Under the pieces are notes generated by a model. It saw only the letters and a list, made by a program, of their open reading frames with translations, did not search any database and was not told the DNA's origin. This document shows, piece after piece, positions 1-6,727 of a stretch of 13,929 nucleotides of DNA. The first letter of the stretch is position 1. Each line of letters begins with the position of its first letter. The position numbers and the translations under genes are program-made. The stretch lies in NCBI GenBank assembly GCA_019237175.1, contig JAFAHP010000118.1, forward strand, positions 1-13,929. Direction: 5' to 3'. This stretch comes from Alphaproteobacteria bacterium. GTDB lineage: Bacteria > Pseudomonadota > Alphaproteobacteria > ATCC43930 > CGMCC-115725.

Positions 1-302
1 TAACCGGCAAGCGCCTCATCGATTGCGTTGTCGACGACCTCGTACACCATATGGTGCAAGCCCGATCCGTCATCCGTGTCACCGATATACATCCCCGGCC
101 GCTTGCGGACCGCTTCGAGACCCCGCAATACCTCGATCGATTGCTCGTTGTAGCTTGCATCTTCACCATCGGCAGTCGCGCTGTTGCGGAACACACCGGG
201 AGGAACGACAGTGCCGTTAGCCACCTTGTCGGTGTCCGGTTCGGGGGGGGCTTGCGTCACGTCGGCCAAAGATTGGGATTGCCGTCCGGGGATATTTGTC
301 AT
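1..302 (-). CDS. gyrB: DNA gyrase subunit B, N-terminal part (runs off left edge)
   Basis: ATPase subunit of DNA gyrase, which drives negative supercoiling. Only the first 100 residues lie in the window; the frame is open to base 1. Residues 51-100 match the start of the GHKL ATPase domain: YNEQSIEVLRGLEAVRKRPG (51-70), then MYIGDTDDGSGLHHM (71-85), then EVVDNAIDEALAG (88-100). E88 and N92 correspond to the catalytic Glu42 and Mg-binding Asn46 of E. coli GyrB. The ATG at 302 gives about 46 residues more than E. coli GyrB before the conserved block; this extension is polar and low in complexity. It contains a run of eight C on the coding strand (243-250). No strong ribosome-binding site precedes the ATG, and in-frame GTG codons at residues 15 and 37 are alternative starts. 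The gene follows recF by 26 nt, so co-transcription is likely. The identity is certain; the start is less so. Confidence 0.95.
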   Translation of the reverse strand, partial: MTNIPGRQSQSLADVTQAPPEPDTDKVANGTVVPPGVFRNSATADGEDASYNEQSIEVLRGLEAVRKRPGMYIGDTDDGSGLHHMVYEVVDNAIDEALAG

Positions 303-328
303 TTTTGCGCTGTGCTATAACCGGTCGT

Positions 329-1531
329 TCAAGAGTAAGTTTCGCCTACGGTTCCGTTGCGCACCGACAGGAATTGGGCTTGGGACCGTAGTGGCGCGAA
401 AACCGCTTCTTCGGTCCCGGTGAGCCAGATCTGGCTTTCGAGCTGGCAGAGCACCTCGAACAAGGACCAGCGCCGGTCGGCATCGAGGTGTGCCGCAATT
501 TCGTCGAGCAGTAGCAGCGGCGGCTCGCCGCGTAGCGCACGCTGCAGTCTTGCATGGGCGAGCACGATGGAAATCAGCAGCGCCTTTTGTTCACCGGTCG
601 AGGCAGAGTCGGCGGCGACCCCGTTTGGCGAGAGCCTGACGATGAGATCGGAGCGATGTGGGCCGATGGCGGCGCCGCCGGTGATGGCGTCATGACGTCG
701 GGCATCGGCCAGCGCGGCTGCGAAGGCCGCTTCGGCAGTAAGCGCGGGCATCCGGTCGAGCCACCCCTCGACGGTGCCCGCCAGTTCCAGGCGGGCGCAC
801 GGGAACGGACCCTCAGCCTCGGCGCAGGCTGCGTCGAGGCGCTGCACAGTCTCCCGACGCGCGGCAGCGACCGCAACACCTTGCGCCGCCATTACCTCTT
901 CGAGCGCAGCGAGCCACGCGGCATCGGCAGCGCCCTCGCGCAGGAGGTAGGAGCGCTCGCGTAAGGCCTGCTCATAGCTGCCGACGCGGGCGGCATGTGC
1001 CGCATCGATTGCGAACACGAGCCGATCGACAAACCGCCGGCGCCCCGCTGGGCTCTCGACAAATAACCGGTCCATTTGCGGCGTCAGCCACACGACGCCG
1101 AGGTGATCGCTGAGCGCCGCTTGGCTGCGCGCGGGGTCGCCATCGATGCGGATGCTCCGGCGCTCGCCTCCAGCCGGATCACGTCCAGTGCCAATCCGTA
1201 CGGTTCCCGAGCGGGTTACAACAGAAGCCGCTACTGCCCAACCCTCGATCACAGCGGTCTCGCCTTGGGCGGGTCGGCGATCGATCTCGCTCAAGGCGGC
1301 GCCCCGTAATCCACGCCCCGGCGCCAGGAACGAGAGGGATTCGAGGAGATTGGTCTTGCCCGCGCCGTTGGGTCCTGTCAGCACTACTGGGCCTATACCC
1401 AAGGCGAGCCTCGTGTTGCGATAATTGCGGAAATTGCTCAGAGCCAAACGGGTCACGCCGATGCCGGCGGGCGATCCGCGATCCGCCGCGGCACCGGTGT
1501 TCCAGCGCGCTTCCTGCGCCTCGGTCAACAT
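329..1531 (-). CDS. recF: DNA replication and repair protein RecF
   Basis: SMC-like ABC ATPase that, with RecO and RecR, loads RecA at single-strand gaps. The 400-residue reading shows VTRLALSNFRNY (26-37), the usual RecF N-terminus, Walker A GPNGAGKT (53-60), the ABC signature STGEQKALLIS (311-321) and Walker B LLLLDEIAAHLD (339-350). Known RecF proteins are about 360-380 residues, so the first 25 residues may not be translated: a GTG at V26 (about 1456) would give a 375-residue protein. The ATG at 1531 lies directly behind a TATAAT sequence on the same strand, which would make the mRNA almost leaderless. No clear Shine-Dalgarno site is seen for either start. It lies 54 nt after dnaN and 26 nt before gyrB, in the dnaA-dnaN-recF-gyrB order. 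Confidence 0.96.
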   Translation of the reverse strand: MLTEAQEARWNTGAAADRGSPAGIGVTRLALSNFRNYRNTRLALGIGPVVLTGPNGAGKTNLLESLSFLAPGRGLRGAALSEIDRRPAQGETAVIEGWAVAASVVTRSGTVRIGTGRDPAGGERRSIRIDGDPARSQAALSDHLGVVWLTPQMDRLFVESPAGRRRFVDRLVFAIDAAHAARVGSYEQALRERSYLLREGAADAAWLAALEEVMAAQGVAVAAARRETVQRLDAACAEAEGPFPCARLELAGTVEGWLDRMPALTAEAAFAAALADARRHDAITGGAAIGPHRSDLIVRLSPNGVAADSASTGEQKALLISIVLAHARLQRALRGEPPLLLLDEIAAHLDADRRWSLFEVLCQLESQIWLTGTEEAVFAPLRSQAQFLSVRNGTVGETYS

Positions 1532-1535
1532 TGTA

Positions 1536-1567
1536 ATTATATGGGATTTCCGGCTTTTTTATCCACT
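1536..1567 (-). promoter_or_regulatory. Candidate recF promoter overlapped by a DnaA box
   Basis: On the minus strand a perfect -10 box TATAAT lies at 1541-1536 and ends 4 nt before the recF ATG. A -35-like TGGATA lies at 1565-1560, with an 18-nt spacer. The same place reads TTATCCACT on the plus strand (1559-1567), eight of nine bases of the DnaA box TTATCCACA. A start point about 7 nt after the -10 would fall inside the ATG, so the transcript would be leaderless or translation would begin at a downstream GTG. The sequence match is direct; promoter activity and DnaA control are inference. Confidence 0.5.
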
Positions 1568-1585
1568 CGCGAGCGGCTCTTGGCT

Positions 1586-2728
1586 TCAAACCCGCATCGG
1601 CATTAAGACGTACAGCGCACTCGGGTCGGCGCGGTCGCGTACGATCGTAGGCGACCCCGAATCGGACATCAGGAGTTGTGCGCCCTCGCCCTCGATTTGA
1701 CTGGCAATATCCAGCAGGTACCGCGAATTGAAGCCGATTTCCAAGGGCTCGTTCAAATAGCGAACCTCGAGCTCTTCAATTGCGGTCCCGTTTTCCGGGC
1801 TCGTGGCCGAGATTGCAAGACTGCCCCCATTGGCTCCGGGCGCGATCGCCAGCTTGACCGCCCGGCTTTTCTCCGTCGAGATCGTCGATACGCGATCGAC
1901 GGCGTCGGCGAAATCCTTGCATTTGACTTCTAGAACCTTGTCGTTGCCAGTCGGGATCACTCGATCGTAATCGGGGAAGGTGCCGTCGATAAGCTTAGAA
2001 GTCAGGGTCGCCCCGCCCACGGCAAAGCGGATTTTTGTCTCGCTTAGAGCCAGCTCTATTTCGGCCTCGCTCTCTTCGACGAGCTTCCGCAATTCAAGAA
2101 CGGTCTTGCGAGGGACGATTATGCCCGGCATTCCCGCAGCACCCTCAGGCAATACCATTTCGACCCTGGCGAGACGGTGCCCATCCGTCGCCACCGCGCG
2201 AATCACCGGAACCTCATCGTTTTTGGTTGCGTGTAGATAGATCCCATTGAGGTAATACCGCGTTTCTTCGGTCGAGATCGCGAACCGGGTGCGGTCGACC
2301 AGCGACTTAAGTTCTGCGGCAGTCATCGCAAAATGATGCGCTAACTCGCCGCCTGCCATGACCGGATAATCTTCAGGCGGCAAGCAGGCGAGAGTGAAGG
2401 TGGAGCGGGCGCAACGCAGCACCATCGAGTTGCGTTCACCGCTCGCCTCAATCTCGATCTGGGCGCCGTCGGGCAATTTGCGGACAATGTCAAAAAGGGT
2501 GTGCGCCGGCGCCGTAGTGAGACCGGCCCGCTCAATTTGAGCAGGCACACGTTCGACGAGTTCGAGGTCCATATCGGTGGCGCTGAGGGCCAGCGCGCCG
2601 GTCGGTTCTGTTCCATCCGCGCGCAGCAAAACGTTGGACAGAATCGGGATCGTGTTTCGTCGCTCCACGACGCTTTGTACATGTCCCAGAGGCTTGAGGA
2701 GAGCGACCCGATCGATGGTGAGTTTCAT
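1586..2728 (-). CDS. dnaN: DNA polymerase III beta subunit (sliding clamp)
   Basis: Ring-shaped processivity clamp that tethers DNA polymerase III and other DNA enzymes to DNA. The 380-residue product begins MKLTIDRVALLKPLGHVQSV and continues VERRNTIPILSNVLL, and it ends YVLMPMRV. These are hallmark clamp ends, including the C-terminal P-M-R segment that helps form the partner-binding pocket. Internal landmarks include the domain I-II segment RFAISTEETRYYLNGIYLH and the late FNSRYLLDI segment. The length is slightly above the usual 366-375 and covers all three domains, so the gene is intact. The ATG at 2728 is the family start; no strong Shine-Dalgarno site precedes it. It is separated from dnaA by 357 nt with its own promoter-like sequence, so it need not depend on the dnaA transcript. 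recF follows after 54 nt. Confidence 0.97.
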   Translation of the reverse strand: MKLTIDRVALLKPLGHVQSVVERRNTIPILSNVLLRADGTEPTGALALSATDMDLELVERVPAQIERAGLTTAPAHTLFDIVRKLPDGAQIEIEASGERNSMVLRCARSTFTLACLPPEDYPVMAGGELAHHFAMTAAELKSLVDRTRFAISTEETRYYLNGIYLHATKNDEVPVIRAVATDGHRLARVEMVLPEGAAGMPGIIVPRKTVLELRKLVEESEAEIELALSETKIRFAVGGATLTSKLIDGTFPDYDRVIPTGNDKVLEVKCKDFADAVDRVSTISTEKSRAVKLAIAPGANGGSLAISATSPENGTAIEELEVRYLNEPLEIGFNSRYLLDIASQIEGEGAQLLMSDSGSPTIVRDRADPSALYVLMPMRV

Positions 2729-2825
2729 GTTGGCGGCACGCTGGTTGGCAGAGCGGACAACGCCGGCCCAAGGTCAGACCGACATCCCGTCGCGCTGCGC
2801 TCAAATGACCGGCGGACGGGACCGC

Positions 2826-2854
2826 ATCCTACCACAAATCGACGGAGGTCTCAG
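2826..2854 (-). promoter_or_regulatory. dnaN: Candidate dnaN promoter
   Basis: On the minus strand, -35 CTGAGA (2854-2849) and -10 TAGGAT (2831-2826) are separated by 17 nt. They match TTGACA at 4 of 6 and TATAAT at 4 of 6 positions. The -10 lies about 97 nt upstream of the dnaN ATG, in the correct direction. Activity is inferred from spacing and position. Confidence 0.4.
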
Positions 2855-2981
2855 CCCTAAGCGGACGTCGCTATGTTTTGCACAGCGCCAGGGTGCGAAT
2901 TTAACACCTGATAGTCGCTTTGCGTCGGGCATGCCCGGCAAAGCGGCATGAAAAGCGGCGCCCCACTCGGTATCCGGAGCC

Positions 2982-3029
2982 CTGGGTCGCTCTGCGGGCT
3001 TGATCTCAGGGATCATGTGGGCGACCCAG
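2982..3029. repeat. Nested inverted repeat downstream of dnaA
   Basis: The outer arms CTGGGTCGC (2982-2990) and GCGACCCAG (3021-3029) are perfect 9-bp complements. Inside the 30-nt loop lies a second hairpin, TGATC-TCAGG-GATCA (3001-3015). It starts about 57 nt after the dnaA stop in the direction of dnaA transcription. There is no T-run on either side, so a classic intrinsic terminator is unlikely. It could be an mRNA 3' structure, a processing site or a protein-binding site. Confidence 0.55.
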
Positions 3030-3085
3030 AATAAAGGGTGGGGATCGTCTGTCCGGTTCGCACGATTGGGAATCGCCCGCTGCGA

Positions 3086-4531
3086 TCAGCCCTGCAGCAT
3101 GCGGCGCAGCAGCTCAACATCCTCGGCAAGAACCGGGTCGGTATCTTTCAACTCTTCGATGCGGCGCACCGCATGCATAACGGTGGTATGGTCGCGCCCG
3201 CCAAATTTGCGCCCGATTTCTGGCAGCGAGCGGCTCGTCAACTGCTTGGAGAGATACATCGCGACCTGCCGCGGCCGGGCAAAAGCCCGGGCCCGCCGTG
3301 CCGACGTCATTTCTGCGAAGCGCACGTTGAAGTGCTCGGCGACGCGCCGCTGGATTTCATCGATCGTCACCCGCCGCTCGCGCAAGCGCAGCAGATCGTG
3401 CAACTCCTCCTGCGCGCTCTCGAGCGTAATCTCACGTCCGACCAGCTGCATGTTGGCGATAATGCGATTAAGCGCGCCCTCCAACTCACGCACGTTCGAT
3501 GTAATTCTGTGTGCCAGCAATTCCAAGACCTTGCGTGGAATGTCCACGTTCGCCTGCTCCGCCTTTGACTGCAAGATGCCAAGGCGAAGCTCATAGGTGG
3601 TCGGATGCAAATCGGCGACTAACCCCCACCCCAAGCGCGAGCGCATCCGATCCTCAAGCCCCTCAAGATCGGACGGCGGCTTGTCAGCCGAAATGACGAT
3701 CTGGCGATTCTGATCGACCAGCGCATTGAAGGTGTGGAAAAACTCCTCCTGCGTCGATTCCTTCCCACTGATAAATTGTACATCGTCAATCATAAGTAAA
3801 TCAACTGATCGGAACTCATCCTTAAAGTCCATCGTCGATTTAAAGCGCAAAGCACGAATAAATTGATGCATAAACTTTTCGGCGGAAAGATAGATTACTT
3901 TGCGGAAGCAGGCGTGTTTGTGAACGTCCCAGGCGATCGCGTGCATTAGATGGGTTTTGCCGAGGCCAACTCCGCCATACAGAAAGAGCGGATTGAACGG
4001 TACCGACCGCGATGCAGCCGAACACGCCTCGGCGACCCGCCGCGCGGCCGCGTGAGCCAGCTCGTTCGGCTTACCGACAACAAAGTTCTCGAAGGTGAAG
4101 CGCGGATCAAGACCACAGGGTTGGGGTCGATCCTCGCCGATTTCGACCGTGGTGCCAAGTTCCCCCGATAGCACAACGGGTGCTTGAGACAATTCTATCG
4201 AACTTTCGCTTATTGCCGCGAAAGAGCGCGAGGCGTGCGAGGGTGACGCAACTACGACGGATATCCGTTTAACCTGCCGATTTTCCGCCCGCCATAGCGC
4301 CAATATTCGATCGGCATAATGCGAGGCCACCCAATCGCGATAAAGGCGCGCTGGAGCGGCAATCACCGCCTCGCCGCCATCGACGCGCTGGACGTTGATG
4401 GGTGCTAGCCAACTGCGATACGCGATATCGCCAATTTCCTCCTTTAGCTGCCCAATAACTCGGCTCCATTCCACTTCCGGGGCATTCGCCGCGGTTTCAC
4501 TACGATTTTCTTGAGCTGCTTCTGCCAACAC
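3086..4531 (-). CDS. dnaA: Chromosomal replication initiator protein DnaA
   Basis: AAA+ ATPase that binds DnaA boxes and opens the replication origin. The 481-residue product has domain I at about 20-90 (EWSRVIGQLKEEIGDIAYRS, then WLAP), a variable linker (95-140) and the AAA+ domain. The AAA+ domain has Walker A GGVGLGKT (186-193), Walker B LLMIDD (245-250) and sensor II in SNVRELEG with R348. The C-terminal DNA-binding helix-turn-helix has FGGRDHTTVMHA (443-454), the DnaA signature. The start codon is GTG at 4531, followed directly by TTG; a G-rich sequence (GGGGGGA) lies about 4 nt upstream as a likely ribosome-binding site. The coding DNA for residues about 211-254 (3771-3900) is strikingly AT-rich, about 35% GC by count, while the protein there stays fully conserved. 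It follows rpsT by 386 nt, an arrangement common in alphaproteobacteria. Confidence 0.98.
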   Translation of the reverse strand: MLAEAAQENRSETAANAPEVEWSRVIGQLKEEIGDIAYRSWLAPINVQRVDGGEAVIAAPARLYRDWVASHYADRILALWRAENRQVKRISVVVASPSHASRSFAAISESSIELSQAPVVLSGELGTTVEIGEDRPQPCGLDPRFTFENFVVGKPNELAHAAARRVAEACSAASRSVPFNPLFLYGGVGLGKTHLMHAIAWDVHKHACFRKVIYLSAEKFMHQFIRALRFKSTMDFKDEFRSVDLLMIDDVQFISGKESTQEEFFHTFNALVDQNRQIVISADKPPSDLEGLEDRMRSRLGWGLVADLHPTTYELRLGILQSKAEQANVDIPRKVLELLAHRITSNVRELEGALNRIIANMQLVGREITLESAQEELHDLLRLRERRVTIDEIQRRVAEHFNVRFAEMTSARRARAFARPRQVAMYLSKQLTSRSLPEIGRKFGGRDHTTVMHAVRRIEELKDTDPVLAEDVELLRRMLQG

Positions 4532-4917
4532 CAGATCCCCCCGATTAGGATAGCAGCGCTGCCTGGTTCACACCGGTAAAATTAACTCTCTCAATATCGT
4601 AGAATAGGTAGGGTTACGCGCTGTGAATGAGTAGTAACCGATGTCCCCCTGAAGAAGCTATCACTATGATATAGCCTGAAAAAACAGAAGGAGCTTCGCC
4701 CCGACTGCCATTTACAGGGCCTCAGCGTATTTCCTAGCGGCGCTATAGATGAATACTAACTTAGATGGCGAAACGATGGCAACGCGTCCGAAAAGAGAAC
4801 GCAAAAGTTTTTTTGACGCCGTTTTGACGAGGTTAATTTAGCAAGAGGACCCCGTAGTTCTGCCTACAATGGGCCGAAACGACTTTGCCACGGTCGCCCG
4901 AGAGCGGGGAGAGCGAT
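4532..4917. other. dnaA: rpsT-dnaA intergenic region: dnaA promoter region, possible origin elements
   Basis: This 386-bp stretch is AT-richer than its surroundings and has no supportable gene. Visible elements are two imperfect DnaA boxes relative to TTWTNCACA: TGGTTCACA (4564-4572, plus strand, 7 of 9) and TCATTCACA (4630-4622, minus strand, 8 of 9). There is an inverted repeat GGTTAC/GTAACC (4612-4617 and 4634-4639), a near-palindrome around GCTATC...GATATAGC (4657-4675), and two copies of TTTTGACG near 4810-4828. It most likely carries the dnaA promoter and autoregulatory sites. Whether it is the replication origin cannot be decided: strong clustered DnaA boxes are absent. Confidence 0.55.
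4753..4782 (-). promoter_or_regulatory. dnaA: Candidate dnaA promoter
   Basis: On the minus strand, -35 TTGCCA (4782-4777, 5 of 6) and -10 TAGTAT (4758-4753, 4 of 6) are 18 nt apart. They lie about 220 nt upstream of the dnaA GTG, in the right direction. It is the best match I found in this gap, but the long leader and the weak -10 keep confidence low. Confidence 0.3.
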
Positions 4918-5178
4918 TCAGAGTGCGTTGACCCGGTGTGCAAGCCGCGACAGCTTCCGCGAGGCCGTGTTCTTGGGCATCACGCCTTTGGTGATCGCTC
5001 GATGCAACTCCGGCTGCGCCAACTGCAGCGCTGACTGTGCCGCGACCTTGTCGCCGCTTGCGATCGCCGCTTCGACTTTCTTGACGAAGCTACGAACCCT
5101 GCTCATCCGCGAGCGGTTGATCGCAGTGCGCTTTTCGATCTGGCGGATACGCTTTTCCGCCGATTTGTGATTGGCCAT
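4918..5178 (-). CDS. rpsT: 30S ribosomal protein S20
   Basis: Small, highly basic protein that binds 16S rRNA and helps assemble the 30S subunit. The 86-residue product starts MANHKSAEKRIRQIEKRTAI and continues NRSRMSRVRSFVKKVE, the conserved S20 N-terminal helix. It has the C-terminal KGVMPKNTASRKLSRL segment. Length and motifs match the family fully. The start is ATG at 5178, with no good Shine-Dalgarno site in the short leader. A strong promoter match lies 30-60 nt upstream. No clear intrinsic terminator follows, so some transcripts may read through to dnaA, 386 nt downstream. Confidence 0.98.
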   Translation of the reverse strand: MANHKSAEKRIRQIEKRTAINRSRMSRVRSFVKKVEAAIASGDKVAAQSALQLAQPELHRAITKGVMPKNTASRKLSRLAHRVNAL

Positions 5179-5207
5179 GCTTTGATGCCGAAATTGCCGA
5201 GGCCGGC

Positions 5208-5236
5208 GTTTTATCTGCGGGCGGAAGGTGCGTCAA
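5208..5236 (-). promoter_or_regulatory. rpsT: rpsT promoter (sigma70-type)
   Basis: On the minus strand, -35 TTGACG (5236-5231, 5 of 6) and -10 TAAAAC (5213-5208, 4 of 6) are separated by exactly 17 nt. The predicted start point near 5201 leaves a leader of about 23 nt before the ATG at 5178. This is the best-matched promoter by combined sequence, spacing and position in the window. Confidence 0.65.
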
Positions 5237-5384
5237 TCAAGAACCGGGGCGCGCCCGAGCGCAATTATTGATCACGGCGCGGTGGGATCGGCCAACAAAG
5301 TCTCGCCGTCCGCGATCCTTCGCGATATCGTGTGTTGCCGCTCCGCCGGCCAAGCAACAACCCGCGATCAACGCGACAATCGAT

Positions 5385-5390
5385 AAGGAG
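5385..5390 (+). promoter_or_regulatory. Ribosome-binding site that fixes the VOC protein start
   Basis: AAGGAG lies 7 nt before the ATG at 5398. It is a near-perfect Shine-Dalgarno sequence and shows that translation starts there and not at the upstream in-frame start near 5332. The 22 residues encoded between the two have no family match. Confidence 0.85.
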
Positions 5391-5397
5391 ATCAAGC

Positions 5398-5754
5398 ATG
5401 GCCTATGGCGTCCAGCATGTGCATCTGAAGACGCGCGATCCCAAACAAACCATGCAGTTCTACGTCGACAATTTCGGCGCTACAGTGAAAGCGGAAATTC
5501 CGGGCCGCGGCTTTCGCCTTGATCTGCACGGGCTGCAACTCAACATCACGACCTTGATCGCCAGCCAAAAGCACGAGCAGCGTTACGGTATCGAGCACAT
5601 TGCCGTCGACACCGACGATTACGACGGGACATTGGTCCGCATGCGCGAGAACGGTGTCAAAATCCTCGAGGAAATGCCGCCGAACAACGGCCGCCGGGTC
5701 TGCTTTGTAGAAGCCCCAGACGGCGCGCAGATGGAATTGATCGAGAGGGTTTGA
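5398..5754 (+). CDS. VOC superfamily (glyoxalase/bleomycin-resistance/dioxygenase fold) protein
   Basis: Single-module vicinal oxygen chelate protein of 118 residues with two beta-alpha-beta-beta-beta repeats. The first repeat begins VQHVHLKTRDPKQTMQFYVD and the second GIEHIAVDTDDYDGTL; both carry the usual H near the first strand (H7, H67). The C-terminus has PDGAQMELIE with E113. H7, H67 and E113 are in the positions that bind the divalent metal in this fold, so an active metal site is likely. Family members act as lactoylglutathione lyases, methylmalonyl-CoA epimerases, extradiol dioxygenases or resistance proteins; the sequence does not tell which. It is the first gene of a plus-strand group, 28 nt before an LLM oxidoreductase, and probably co-transcribed with it. 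It diverges from rpsT with about 219 nt between. Confidence 0.9.
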   Translation: MAYGVQHVHLKTRDPKQTMQFYVDNFGATVKAEIPGRGFRLDLHGLQLNITTLIASQKHEQRYGIEHIAVDTDDYDGTLVRMRENGVKILEEMPPNNGRRVCFVEAPDGAQMELIERV

Positions 5755-5782
5755 CCTCTTTTACTTCGGAGAGGCGGCGGGC

Positions 5783-6703
5783 ATGGCCTTAAAGGATAAG
5801 ATTGCTTTGGGCGTCTCGCTGCCCCACCGCGCCTCTGAGCCTATCGGCATCGATGCGGTTCATCGCGTGGCCAAACGCGCCGAAGCACTCGGTTTTCGCG
5901 ATTTGTGGGTGACCGAAAACACGCTTGATCATGTCTTTTGTTTCGATCCGGTGGTGGTCCTAACCTATGCCGCTGCGGTCACCACCCGGATCCGTCTCGG
6001 CGCCTCGGTCATCGTGTTGCCGGCGCACCACCCGGCGCATGTGGCCCACCAATGGGCCTCTCTGGATTATCTGAGCGGCGGGCGCGCGATCCTTGGGGTG
6101 GGTCTCGGCCGCGAGCATCACTATGCGCGATTCCAGATTCCCCGCGAGCGGCGCGTGCGGCGGTTTCGCGAGGGCGTCGAGTTGGTCCGCGCGCTGTGGA
6201 GCGAACCGCGCGTCGACTACCGCGGAGAAACCTTTCGCCTCGACGGCGGCGCCATGATGCCAAAGCCGGTGCAAAAGCCGAGCATCCCCATCTGGTTTGG
6301 GGTCGGTCATCCAAACGCGGTGCGGCGCGCCGGACTGCTCGCCGACGGCTGGATGGGCTCGGGCGGATCGAGCATTGCCGCCTTCAGAGAATCGGTCCCG
6401 ATCCTGCGGGCGGCGTTGGAGAAAGCACGACGTGATCCGGCAAATTTTCCGATTTCAAAGCGCCTGTTTATGGCAGTCGATGAGCGTCCGGAGATCGCAC
6501 GCGCCGAACTCAATCGCTGGTTCACTGAGGTCTATCACAATCCCGAAGGGACCGGGGGCTCGGGTGTTCACGGCACTCCCGAACAGGTTCGCGAACGGCT
6601 CGAAGAGATCGTGGCGATGGGCGCGAACCATCTCTTGTTGAACCCGGTATCGCGCTATGCCGAGCAGATCGAGGCGCTGGCCGCCGTCGCCGGACTAACC
6701 TGA
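5783..6703 (+). CDS. LLM class flavin/F420-dependent oxidoreductase
   Basis: Luciferase-like TIM-barrel oxidoreductase of 306 residues, typical for the class. Support comes from the N-terminal LGFRDLWVTEN segment (36-46), then TTRIRLGASVIVLPAHHP (67-84) and HQWASLDYLSGGRAILGVGL (89-108). The segment KPVQKPSIPIWFGV (151-164) precedes the GLLADGWMGSG turn. The pattern resembles the TIGR03619-like F420 subgroup as I recall it. Such enzymes use FMN or F420 to oxidise or reduce small substrates; the cofactor cannot be decided here, and no F420 biosynthesis gene is in the window. The ATG at 5783 is preceded by GGAGAGG about 11 nt away. It sits 28 nt after the VOC gene and 24 nt before a methyltransferase, which suggests an operon for turnover of an unknown small molecule. 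Confidence 0.9.
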   Translation: MALKDKIALGVSLPHRASEPIGIDAVHRVAKRAEALGFRDLWVTENTLDHVFCFDPVVVLTYAAAVTTRIRLGASVIVLPAHHPAHVAHQWASLDYLSGGRAILGVGLGREHHYARFQIPRERRVRRFREGVELVRALWSEPRVDYRGETFRLDGGAMMPKPVQKPSIPIWFGVGHPNAVRRAGLLADGWMGSGGSSIAAFRESVPILRAALEKARRDPANFPISKRLFMAVDERPEIARAELNRWFTEVYHNPEGTGGSGVHGTPEQVRERLEEIVAMGANHLLLNPVSRYAEQIEALAAVAGLT

Positions 6704-6727
6704 GCGCACCAGCCGAGGATTTCTGCG

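Larger units (their letters stand above)
2729..3085. other. dnaA-dnaN intergenic region with promoter-like and palindromic structure
   Basis: This 357-bp stretch shows no coding sequence I can support. It holds three visible elements: a sigma70-like promoter facing dnaN (2826-2854), a 12-bp perfect palindrome CGGGCATGCCCG (2926-2937), and a nested inverted repeat just past the dnaA stop (2982-3029). I found no exact or near-exact DnaA box here. The stretch may act as the dnaN leader and dnaA 3' end; a role in the origin is possible but unsupported. Confidence 0.6.

Noticed and set aside
4532..4917. Definite replication origin in the rpsT-dnaA gap
   Set aside because: There are only weak DnaA boxes and no tight cluster; kept as a candidate finding, not annotated as oriC.
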